This document shows positions 1 through 6,508 of a stretch of 6,562 nt of DNA, piece by piece (positions within the stretch are counted from its first letter, which is position 1; the number at the start of each line of letters is the position of its first letter). The position numbers and the translations under genes are program-made. The notes under the pieces were generated by a model. It searched no databases. It had not been told where the DNA came from and saw only the letters and a program-made list of their open reading frames with translations. Source of the stretch: Candidatus Latescibacterota bacterium (lineage in GTDB: Bacteria; Latescibacterota; UBA2968; UBA8231); the NCBI GenBank assembly GCA_003529325.1, contig DPVW01000057.1:14323-20884 (forward strand), given 5' to 3'.

Positions 1-1697
1 TAGAGGCGGGGCAGTCCACACTTGCCAGACGAGCCCGATTCGGCCGTGCCGCCGTCGCCCTTCAGGGTGGCCAGAATGCCGCCGCCATCGACTCCCTGGC
101 AACGCTGTTGCCGGTATTGACGGGCACAGCCCTGCAACCACAGGCCCTGGCGTTGCTGGCACAGGCTCTGGCGCGGGCGGACCGTCATCTCGAGGCGGCG
201 ACCCGGTTGAGCGAATTGTTGCTCGCCTTCCCTGATCACGACGGACGACGGGACGCACAAGAACTGCTGGGTGACACCTACCTGGCACTGGGGGATGCTG
301 ACCGTGCGGTTGAGCTGCTGTCATCGCTGGCCGGGGCTGATCCACAGGGGGATGTGGATGGCTCGTTGCGACTGCGCCTGGCCCAGGCACACCGACTCCG
401 TGGCGACGCTGCCACGGCACTCAACATCTACGATCGCCTCCTGGCGCAGAACACGGGTCCCATCGACACCCTGCGCTTGGCGCGTGGGCGCATGTTGGCC
501 AGATTGGGTCGCATCGATGAAGCCGTCGATGCCTTCGGCCTCGTACGCAGTGGACCGCTGCTGTCGGCGGCCCGTATCGGCGCGGCAGATCTGCACTTTG
601 CCAGCGGCCAGTTTGAACAGGCGTCGGCTGCCTATACTCCCCTGTTGGCTGACACCGAGGATACCACCATCGTCGGTCGTGCCGTGGTCAGCCTGTATGA
701 ACTGGGACGACGGCAGGAGGCGGACGAGCTGGCCGATCGACACCGCAAGGAGTTCGGCAAGTATGGCATCTGGCCTTATCTCTTCCGCTTGTACGAGGGT
801 CGATACTGGCTCGCTCGCCGGGAGTATGACAAAGCGCACGACGCCTTCGATGGCGTGGCTGAGGATGCGGCCAAAAACCCGGTCAGCATCGACATGGGCG
901 ACGGCGTACCGATCGTCATGCGACGCATGGCTCAGGACCCGCTCAGTGCCGGTTCCTTCTTTGCCGCCACGTCGGAGTGGGAAAAGATGCGCGCCGAACC
1001 GACGGAAGAGGGCACGTCGCAGGCGCTGCAGTCGCAATCAAACTTCGCCAGTCGATTTCCAGACTCCCCATTTTCGGCCGACATCTACATGCGCCTTGCA
1101 GAGTTTCAACTCGCCATCGAAAATCTGCTACCGGCAGCGGGGGCCTTCCGTCGGGTCGTGGATGGTAAACACGGAACCGCCGAGCAGCGACAGATCGCCG
1201 TGTGGCAATTGCTGCAGTGTTATTCCAAGCTTTCTCGTTGGGATGAGGCAATGCGCATTGCCCGGCGAATTCAGAGCGAGTTTCCTGATCATCCGCGGGT
1301 AACGGCCGTACAATTGGAGATTGGCTACATTCTCATGAACATGGGTCAGCACGCCCAGGCGATCACCGCGCTGCAGAATGTGCTGGAGTGGGCCGAAGGA
1401 GAGGACGCCGCCGAAGCCCGGTACTACATCGGTCAGGCATATCAGAACATGGCCGAATACCGCAAGGCGATTACGGCCTTTTACGAGGTCGGGTTCTACG
1501 GTGCCGACGCCAGCACGCAGTGGATTAACACCGCCGACTTCCAGCGAGCCCAGTGCAATGAGGTGCTGGGTGAATTTGAACAAGCCCGCAGGATCTACAA
1601 CATCATTATCAGGCGTGAGGGCGGCGCCAGCGAATGGGGTGGACTCGCACGGCAGAAGATTGAATCGTTGCCACCACCACCACCGAGCGGAAATTAG
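1..1697 (+). CDS. Tetratricopeptide-repeat (TPR) protein, 5' end outside window
   Basis: The reading frame is open from the first complete codon at base 3 to the TAG at 1695-1697, giving 564 visible residues; the true start lies upstream. A TTG at 108 could be read as a start, but the codons before it already encode TPR-like helix sequence (Ala/Gly/Leu pattern around 39-110), so the gene is treated as 5'-partial. About ten or more degenerate 34-residue TPR units are visible, with the Leu-Gly...Tyr...Gly-x-x-x-x-Ala pattern. They cluster at about 140-780 and again at about 1070-1610, with a less clearly repetitive middle at about 780-1050. TPR arrays are protein-protein interaction scaffolds, and such long ones are often in envelope assembly complexes. 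No signal peptide can be judged because the N-terminus is missing. The C-terminus ends with five consecutive prolines and Ser-Gly-Asn. Its specific partner or role is not recognisable. It is followed 29 bases later by the Crp-like gene, probably in the same transcript. Confidence 0.9.
   Translation, partial: EAGQSTLARRARFGRAAVALQGGQNAAAIDSLATLLPVLTGTALQPQALALLAQALARADRHLEAATRLSELLLAFPDHDGRRDAQELLGDTYLALGDADRAVELLSSLAGADPQGDVDGSLRLRLAQAHRLRGDAATALNIYDRLLAQNTGPIDTLRLARGRMLARLGRIDEAVDAFGLVRSGPLLSAARIGAADLHFASGQFEQASAAYTPLLADTEDTTIVGRAVVSLYELGRRQEADELADRHRKEFGKYGIWPYLFRLYEGRYWLARREYDKAHDAFDGVAEDAAKNPVSIDMGDGVPIVMRRMAQDPLSAGSFFAATSEWEKMRAEPTEEGTSQALQSQSNFASRFPDSPFSADIYMRLAEFQLAIENLLPAAGAFRRVVDGKHGTAEQRQIAVWQLLQCYSKLSRWDEAMRIARRIQSEFPDHPRVTAVQLEIGYILMNMGQHAQAITALQNVLEWAEGEDAAEARYYIGQAYQNMAEYRKAITAFYEVGFYGADASTQWINTADFQRAQCNEVLGEFEQARRIYNIIIRREGGASEWGGLARQKIESLPPPPPSGN
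97..111 (+). promoter_or_regulatory. Possible sigma54 (-24/-12) promoter element, inside the TPR gene
   Basis: TGGCA at 97-101 and TTGC at 108-111 are separated by six bases, giving GG at 98-99 and GC at 110-111 with exactly ten bases between, the spacing required by sigma54 holoenzyme. The two positions after TGGCA (A, C) do not match the usual C, G. A start site would be expected near 123. The site lies within coding sequence and is made from common codons (CTG GCA, CTG TTG), so chance is a real explanation. It is noteworthy only because a sigma54 activator gene lies downstream on the same strand. Confidence 0.22.
98..112. repeat. Short perfect inverted repeat (6-bp arms, 3-base loop)
   Basis: GGCAAC at 98-103 and GTTGCC at 107-112 are perfect reverse complements around GCT. 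The dyad overlaps the sigma54-like element, so one feature may simply create the appearance of the other. The arms are too short and lack a following U-tract, so it is not a terminator. It could be an operator-like dyad or coincidence in coding sequence. Confidence 0.3.
1671..1685 (+). other. Pentaproline codon run near the C-terminus of the TPR protein
   Basis: Five proline codons in a row (four CCA then one CCG) occur three codons before the TAG stop. Runs of three or more prolines are known to stall ribosomes and depend on elongation factor P. Because the run lies so close to the stop and the next start codon is only 29 bases beyond it, a stalled ribosome could shield or expose the initiation region of the Crp-like gene. 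The codon run is seen directly; any regulatory effect is inference. Confidence 0.6.
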
Positions 1698-1714
1698 GTC
1701 GTTTCCCCCGAGCC

Positions 1715-1718
1715 GAGG
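1715..1718 (+). promoter_or_regulatory. Ribosome binding site (GAGG) of the Crp-like gene
   Basis: GAGG lies 8 bases before the ATG at 1727 and is the best Shine-Dalgarno-like match in the 29-base gap. It supports the ATG at 1727 as the start of the Crp-like protein. Confidence 0.6.
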
Positions 1719-1726
1719 CCGAACCA

Positions 1727-2395
1727 ATGGATATCAGCCTGCTGCGCAAAGTACCGTTGTTCGAGGTCTTGAAAGACGAAGATCTCGAGGCCATCGCGCG
1801 GGTCACGATCTCCCGCTCATACGACAAAGATCAGGTCATCATCCTCGCCGAAGAGGAGGGGGATGCGCTATTCATCATCGCCCATGGCCAGGTCAAGGTG
1901 AGCATCGTCTCGGAGGATGGGCGAGAGGTCATTCTGTCGCTGCTGGGAGAGGGTGCCGTCTTCGGCGAATTGTCCCTGCTCGACGGCAAGCCTCGATCGG
2001 CGAATGTCGTCGCCACTCAGGACATGGAACTCTACATGGTACGTAGAGCGGACTTTCTACAATTGATCTACAAGGTACCGCAGATTGCCGTGGGCCTGCT
2101 GGCAGAACTGGCGGCGCGACTGCGCAAGACGGATCGCAAGATCGAAGGCCTGGCGCTGCTAGATGTAACGAGCCGCATCTCGGAGACCCTGCTGCAACTG
2201 GCCGACGAACAGGGCACCGAGATCGAACTCGGGGTCACCCTCGCCTCGAGACCGACACACCAGCAGCTGGCCAACATGTCCGGCACAACCCGCGAGACCG
2301 TATCCCGGGTGCTGAAACGGCTCGAAGGTCAGGGCTACATTTCGGTGGAGGGTCGGTCGATCACGATTCTGCGTGAGGAAAATCGCAACAGTTGA
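1727..2395 (+). CDS. Crp/Fnr-family transcriptional regulator
   Basis: The 222-residue protein has the usual length and layout of the family. Residues about 10-115 form a cyclic-nucleotide-binding beta-roll, about 117-145 the dimer helix, and about 150-216 a winged helix-turn-helix. The phosphate-binding cassette is FGELSLLDGKPRSA at 79-92; Glu81, Arg90 and Ser91 match the E. coli CRP residues that hold cAMP (Glu72, Arg82, Ser83), so cyclic-nucleotide binding is plausible. There is no cysteine anywhere, which rules out an FNR-type iron-sulfur sensor and argues against haem-thiolate sensing. The recognition helix carries Arg189-Glu190-x-x-Ser193-Arg194: Arg and Glu as in CRP, Ser-Arg as in FNR, so the half-site could be TGTGA-like or intermediate. 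The start is the ATG with GAGG 8 bases upstream. It acts in the cytoplasm as a presumed homodimer. No matching operator is seen in the adjoining gaps, so its targets are unknown. It ends 13 bases before the sigma54 activator and is probably co-transcribed with it. Confidence 0.95.
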   Translation: MDISLLRKVPLFEVLKDEDLEAIARVTISRSYDKDQVIILAEEEGDALFIIAHGQVKVSIVSEDGREVILSLLGEGAVFGELSLLDGKPRSANVVATQDMELYMVRRADFLQLIYKVPQIAVGLLAELAARLRKTDRKIEGLALLDVTSRISETLLQLADEQGTEIELGVTLASRPTHQQLANMSGTTRETVSRVLKRLEGQGYISVEGRSITILREENRNS

Positions 2396-2408
2396 GCGCA
2401 ACCGACAT

Positions 2409-3947
2409 ATGGCCGCACGCAAGAATCGCTTCCTGTTACTAACGCAGGACCCCCGTCTCGTCGACGCCTGCACCGCTGCACTGCAGGATCGACCCGCCGA
2501 GGTCGTCCCTGTGCGCGACGCCGCGAAGCTGGGGCCGTTGCTCAACCGGCAGGCCGATCTTGTATTCGTCGATCTGAATCTTCCGGATCGCACACTAGAA
2601 ACAGTCGCCGATGAACTGGCAGACAAAGGAGAACTGCCGACGATCCTGTTGGCTACGGGAGCCACCGAAACCTGGGACCGGCTCTCCCGAGGGGGTGTGC
2701 TGGAAAAGGTCACCACCGTACCAATAGAGGCGGAGCAACTCACGACGCTGGTCGACGAACTGCTCGAACGCAGCCGTTTCCTGCACGAACAACTCGTCGG
2801 CGAATCAAGTTCCATCCAGGAGCTCCGCGAACGGGTCCTGCTTATTGGACCGACACCGATGACGGTGCTCATCTCCGGTGAGTCGGGTACCGGCAAGGAT
2901 GTTGTGGCGCGCGCGTTACATCATTACAGTGGCCGCGACGGCGCCCCATTCAAGCCGATAAACTGCGCCGCTATTCCGGAGAATCTTCTTGAAAATGAGC
3001 TCTTTGGTCATGAGAAGGGCGCCTTTACCGATGCCCGATCACAAACACGTGGCCTCTTTGAGCAAGCCGATGGCGGCACCGTATTTCTCGACGAAATCGG
3101 CGAGATGGCTTTGTCCGCACAGGTGCGTCTGTTACGTGTTTTGGAAGAGCGCTCCGTGACCCGCATCGGCGGCGATACCTCGATCCCGGTGGACGTCCGC
3201 GTCTTGGCAGCCAGCAACAAGGATTTATTGTCGGCGGTCTCCCAGGGAGCATTTCGGCGCGATCTCTATCACCGGCTCAAAGTTGTCGAGCTGCCGCTGC
3301 CACCGTTGCGCGAACGGCGGCACGACATTCCCCTCCTGGTGCAACACTTCGTCGACCTGCTGAGTCGCGAACAACGTGGTGTTCGCTTTGAGGGTATTTC
3401 AGCTGAAGCGATGGATCTGCTGTTCGAATACGACTGGCCCGGCAATGTGCGCGAATTGCGGAATCTGGTCGAACAGCTGGTCTTTCTCGGACCGCGTGGA
3501 CAGGTGTTGCCGCAGGACGTTCTGCCCCATCTCGAAGCACCACCCACTAGGGGTCGCCATCTACCCGTGCCGACGGACAAAACCCCGGATCAATCTGAGC
3601 GTGAACTCATCTACTTCGCGCTGCTCGACCTCAAACGCGAGGTCGCCGAAGTGCGTGGTCTGTTGGAGGATCGGGAGCTGGACGGGGCGAAGCCACTGGC
3701 GCGAGCGATCTATTCATTCGAGGGGACCGATGACGCCCGGGGCAAAGAGATTCGCCCCGGGCCAGTCGCTGCGGTTGGTCGGACTGAGTCTGCGCAGGAT
3801 CCGACGACGTCGCTGAGGGATCTGGAGCGTATGGCCATCGAACGCGCTCTTGAGCAGGTCGATCACAATCGGCGCAAGGCGGCGGAACTGCTCGGCATTG
3901 GTGAGCGTACCCTGTATCGCAAACTCGACGAGTACGGCTTAAGATGA
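2409..3947 (+). CDS. Sigma54-dependent AAA+ activator with degenerate receiver domain, GAFTDA variant
   Basis: A 512-residue bacterial enhancer-binding protein. Residues about 6-120 form a receiver-like domain: VFVDLNLPD places the candidate phospho-acceptor at Asp55 and Thr83 fits the conserved Thr/Ser, but the acidic pair is replaced by Thr12-Gln13 and the conserved Lys before Pro105 is Val104. The AAA+ domain (about 130-375) is complete: Walker A GESGTGKD 157-164, Asn185 switch, Walker B GGTVFLDE 222-229, sensor I around Asn270, arginine fingers Arg283 and Arg289, sensor II Arg348 in WPGNVREL. The sigma54-contacting loop reads GAFTDA (204-209) instead of GAFTGA. A charged helical linker (397-423) and a polar spacer lead to a Fis-type HTH at about 470-511. 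A GTG at 2373 would add 12 residues, but the ATG at 2409 fits the usual receiver N-terminus and avoids overlap with the Crp-like gene; neither has a strong Shine-Dalgarno. No sensor kinase is in the window. It remodels sigma54 RNA polymerase using ATP; its targets are not known. Confidence 0.93.
   Translation: MAARKNRFLLLTQDPRLVDACTAALQDRPAEVVPVRDAAKLGPLLNRQADLVFVDLNLPDRTLETVADELADKGELPTILLATGATETWDRLSRGGVLEKVTTVPIEAEQLTTLVDELLERSRFLHEQLVGESSSIQELRERVLLIGPTPMTVLISGESGTGKDVVARALHHYSGRDGAPFKPINCAAIPENLLENELFGHEKGAFTDARSQTRGLFEQADGGTVFLDEIGEMALSAQVRLLRVLEERSVTRIGGDTSIPVDVRVLAASNKDLLSAVSQGAFRRDLYHRLKVVELPLPPLRERRHDIPLLVQHFVDLLSREQRGVRFEGISAEAMDLLFEYDWPGNVRELRNLVEQLVFLGPRGQVLPQDVLPHLEAPPTRGRHLPVPTDKTPDQSERELIYFALLDLKREVAEVRGLLEDRELDGAKPLARAIYSFEGTDDARGKEIRPGPVAAVGRTESAQDPTTSLRDLERMAIERALEQVDHNRRKAAELLGIGERTLYRKLDEYGLR
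3944..3947 (+). other. ATGA start/stop overlap coupling activator and HtrA
   Basis: The ATG of the protease gene (3944-3946) shares bases with the TGA stop of the sigma54 activator (3945-3947). The sequence just upstream (GGCTTAAG) is a poor ribosome binding site, so initiation by the terminating ribosome is likely. This ties protease output to activator translation. Confidence 0.75.
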
Positions 3948-5365
3948 AGACGTCTCATCGACTCGGTGTCACCCTGGTCCTGGCGCTGGCGTTGCTGCCC
4001 GCAATGCCCGTGGTGGCGACACCGGACAGCGATGGCGTCGCCCGCTTCGAGGAACTGAGCCGCGCTTTCCGCTCTGTCTATGAGCAGGTCGCCCCCGCCG
4101 TGGTCTTGATCCGCACCTCAGGCGCCATTGAACGACGACTGCCGCGGTTCCACCCAATCCCGCCAGAAGAGGAATTCAGCGGCCTGGGATCAGGGGTCAT
4201 CGTCTCCGCCGATGGTTATATCCTGTCCAATCACCACGTCATCCGTGACGCCGACTCGATCGAGGTCACCTTGTACGATCAGCGCCGACTCACAGCCTAT
4301 GTCGTCGGAGTGGATTCCCTCATCGACATCGCCCTGCTCAAGGTGGAGGCCCACGATCTGCCGACGGCGGCGTTGGGCCAATCGGCGGAACTTCAGATCG
4401 GCGACTGGGTACTGGCCATCGGCTTCCCACTGGGAATGGGGACAACCCTGACGCACGGCATCGTCAGTGCACTCGGCCGGCAGGCGGCGGTGATCCGTCC
4501 CGACTATAGCATCGAAAGTTTTATTCAGACGAATGCCGTCATCAATCCAGGAAATTCCGGCGGTCCACTGCTCGATCTGCATGGCCGGGTGGTCGGCATC
4601 AACACGGCGATCTCGACAAAGACGGGATACTTCATGGGGTACGGACTGGCTGTGCCCATCGATCTGGCCCATGAAGCGATGGACGACTTTCTCCAGTACG
4701 GCCGCGTCGTGCGTGGTTATCTGGGCATTCACATGGACAAGGTCGACGCGCGACTGGTCCGCGAGCAGAATCTGACCCTCGAGCCGCCGCGTGGCGTGTA
4801 CATCGACAGCATCGAGACAGAAACCCCCGCGGCGCGCAGCGAACTGGCACAGGGGGACGTCCTGCTCGCCGTCGATGGCGAACCGGTGAACGAACCCAAC
4901 GAAGTGCAGACCCTGATCTACGGTCGTGACCCGGGGGAGGTCGTCGACCTCGTCATCCTCCGCGATGGTGTGGAGCAGAACGTGGAGATCCTGCTGGGAG
5001 AACGCGAACAGGATCGTGTCCTGGCTCAGGGCCATCGTCGTGTCGAACAACTGGGATTGACGGTGGCCGCTCTCGATGGAACTCTGGCGCGTGAACTGGG
5101 GTTCACCGAGCAGGTTGCACGGCGACTCGAGCTCCACAGGGGAGCCATCGTCGTCGTCGATATCGATCCACACAGCGCTGCGGCTGAACGTGGCCTGCAG
5201 ATCAACGACGTGATCACCGAAATCGACCAGTTGAAAGTCGAGTCATTGGACGAATTCATGCGCTTCGTCTCTCACCTCGAAGCAGGCAAATCCGCCCTGT
5301 TCTGGTTCTGGCGGCGCGATCAAGGCGTCGACGTGCGCGCCTTGCCCATCTCTCCGACAGAGTAG
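3944..5365 (+). CDS. htrA: HtrA/Deg-family periplasmic serine protease with two PDZ domains
   Basis: This 473-residue protein matches DegP/DegQ in length and order. It starts with a signal peptide: MKTSHR, a hydrophobic core to about residue 20, and a likely signal peptidase I cut after Val-Val-Ala25. The chymotrypsin-like domain (about 38-255) has the full catalytic triad: His98 in SNHHV, Asp128 in DIALLK and Ser205 in NPGNSGGPL; the GFPLG and HGIVSALGR segments are typical. PDZ1 (about 256-352) opens with RGYLGI and PDZ2 spans about 367-469. The insertion before GLGSG is short, so there is no long DegP-type LA loop; DegQ-like is the nearer comparison. HtrA proteins degrade or chaperone misfolded exported proteins as cage-forming oligomers. 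PDZ2 ends with an unusual aromatic strand, Phe453-Trp-Phe-Trp456. The ATG overlaps the stop of the sigma54 activator (ATGA) and lacks a clear Shine-Dalgarno, so translation is probably coupled. Confidence 0.95.
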   Translation: MKTSHRLGVTLVLALALLPAMPVVATPDSDGVARFEELSRAFRSVYEQVAPAVVLIRTSGAIERRLPRFHPIPPEEEFSGLGSGVIVSADGYILSNHHVIRDADSIEVTLYDQRRLTAYVVGVDSLIDIALLKVEAHDLPTAALGQSAELQIGDWVLAIGFPLGMGTTLTHGIVSALGRQAAVIRPDYSIESFIQTNAVINPGNSGGPLLDLHGRVVGINTAISTKTGYFMGYGLAVPIDLAHEAMDDFLQYGRVVRGYLGIHMDKVDARLVREQNLTLEPPRGVYIDSIETETPAARSELAQGDVLLAVDGEPVNEPNEVQTLIYGRDPGEVVDLVILRDGVEQNVEILLGEREQDRVLAQGHRRVEQLGLTVAALDGTLARELGFTEQVARRLELHRGAIVVVDIDPHSAAAERGLQINDVITEIDQLKVESLDEFMRFVSHLEAGKSALFWFWRRDQGVDVRALPISPTE

Positions 5366-5367
5366 GA
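5363..5367 (+). promoter_or_regulatory. Ribosome binding site (TAGGA) of the M24 peptidase gene
   Basis: TAGGA overlaps the TAG stop of the protease gene and sits 10 bases before the ATG at 5378. It is the only Shine-Dalgarno-like motif in the gap and supports that start. Confidence 0.5.
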
Positions 5368-5377
5368 TTCGTCGAGC

Positions 5378-6508
5378 ATGGCACATGTATCCTTGAATGG
5401 CGCCGATGCGCTACTCATCGTCGGTGATTCTGAACGCAATTCCGACCTCTACTGGGCGACCCGTTTCAGTGCCCCTGATGCATTCATCTACGTCGCTGGC
5501 GCCGACGTCGCCTGGGTCCTGGTCAAGGATCTTGAACTCGACCGTGCCCGTGAGCAGGTGCGGGATGCAGAAGTCGTGTCCAGCAGTCTCTACGAACGCC
5601 GTCTCGGTGACAACCCGTCCCCTGTCGGCGTGCTCGGAGAATTCCTCCGTGAACGGGAGCTGCGACGGCTGCTGGTGCCGGAGGATTTCCCAGTGGGCAC
5701 CGCAGACCGGCTGCGCGATGCCGGCTTCGAGTTGGATCTGGCGGCGCTACCGTTGTTCCCGGCGCGGGCTTATAAGAGCACCGAGGAGATCGATGCCATC
5801 GCCACCGCCCAGTGCGCCGCCGAGGCGGGTATGGCCGCTGCCGTCAGCGCCCTGAGAGAGGCCCGTATCGATGGTGAAGGACTCGTCCTCGATGGTGTTG
5901 CCTTAACGTCACAGGAGATTCGACGCCGCATCCATCACGCCTTGCTCGAACAGGATTGTGTCGCCCACCACACCATCGTCGCTGGCGGCGAACAAGCCAT
6001 CGACCCGCACCAGGCCGGCCATGGACCACTCCCCGCCCACAGTCCGATTATTATCGATATCTTCCCCCAGCACACGCCCAGCGGTTATTACGGTGACATT
6101 ACCCGCACCTTCGTCCGCGGCACGGTCAGCCCTGCCGTGCAACGTCTGTACGACACCGTCGCCGACGCCCAGAATCGCGCCCTTTTACAGATCCGAGACG
6201 GCGTCGATGGTCGCACGATACATGATGGCGTCTGCGAGGTATTCGCCAGTGCCGGTTTCGAGACGGGTGAACGAGATGGCCGCATGCAGGGATTTTTCCA
6301 TGGCACCGGTCATGGTGTGGGGCTTGACATCCACGAGGCGCCGGCGTTGTCGCGGCGCACCAGTGTGCTCGGGGTGGATCATGTCGTCACCGTGGAACCC
6401 GGACTGTATTACGTCGGTGTCGGCGGCGTCCGTATCGAGGATCTCGTCGTCGTCGAGGCTGCCGGCTACCGCAACCTGACAACCTTCCCAAAGGTATTGG
6501 CACTCTGA
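5378..6508 (+). CDS. M24-family metallopeptidase, Xaa-Pro aminopeptidase/prolidase type
   Basis: The 376-residue protein has an N-terminal creatinase-like domain (about 1-130) and a C-terminal pita-bread catalytic domain (about 135-372), the standard size for short bacterial Xaa-Pro peptidases. All five dinuclear-metal ligands are present: Asp227, Asp240 (in GDITRTF), His312 (in GTGHGVG), Glu340 (in VEPGLY) and Glu354 (in VRIEDL). His198, His211 and His319 fit the accessory active-site histidines of the family. The segment after the first ligand reads Asp-Ile-Phe rather than the common Asp-x-Gly. There is no signal peptide, so it acts in the cytoplasm, removing an N-terminal residue before proline or splitting Xaa-Pro dipeptides; sequence alone does not separate aminopeptidase P from prolidase. 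The ATG at 5378 has TAGGA 10 bases upstream and lies 12 bases after the protease stop, suggesting one transcript. A role in finishing peptides, perhaps including imported ones, is inference. Confidence 0.92.
   Translation: MAHVSLNGADALLIVGDSERNSDLYWATRFSAPDAFIYVAGADVAWVLVKDLELDRAREQVRDAEVVSSSLYERRLGDNPSPVGVLGEFLRERELRRLLVPEDFPVGTADRLRDAGFELDLAALPLFPARAYKSTEEIDAIATAQCAAEAGMAAAVSALREARIDGEGLVLDGVALTSQEIRRRIHHALLEQDCVAHHTIVAGGEQAIDPHQAGHGPLPAHSPIIIDIFPQHTPSGYYGDITRTFVRGTVSPAVQRLYDTVADAQNRALLQIRDGVDGRTIHDGVCEVFASAGFETGERDGRMQGFFHGTGHGVGLDIHEAPALSRRTSVLGVDHVVTVEPGLYYVGVGGVRIEDLVVVEAAGYRNLTTFPKVLAL

Noticed and set aside
108..110. TTG as the start of the TPR protein.
   Set aside because: The frame is open back to the window edge and encodes TPR-like sequence before this codon; no ribosome binding site precedes it.
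2361..2376. TCACG-N6-CGTGA dyad at the end of the Crp-like gene as a Crp operator.
   Set aside because: The half-sites are in the opposite orientation to TGTGA-N6-TCACA and the dyad is inside coding sequence; likely chance.
2373..2408. GTG start for the sigma54 activator, overlapping the Crp-like gene by 23 bases.
   Set aside because: No Shine-Dalgarno precedes it, and the added residues are not part of the receiver-like fold; the ATG at 2409 gives the expected N-terminus.
2159..2896. A 245-codon minus-strand open frame spanning the Crp-like/activator junction.
   Set aside because: Ser/Arg/Thr-rich, low-complexity translation with no domain, opposite two confident genes; a shadow of codon bias.
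4190..5173. A 327-codon open frame on the minus strand opposite the HtrA gene.
   Set aside because: It lies wholly within a well-supported HtrA gene, has a composition typical of antisense reading of GC-rich codons (many Asp, His, Gln, Val), and shows no recognisable domain.
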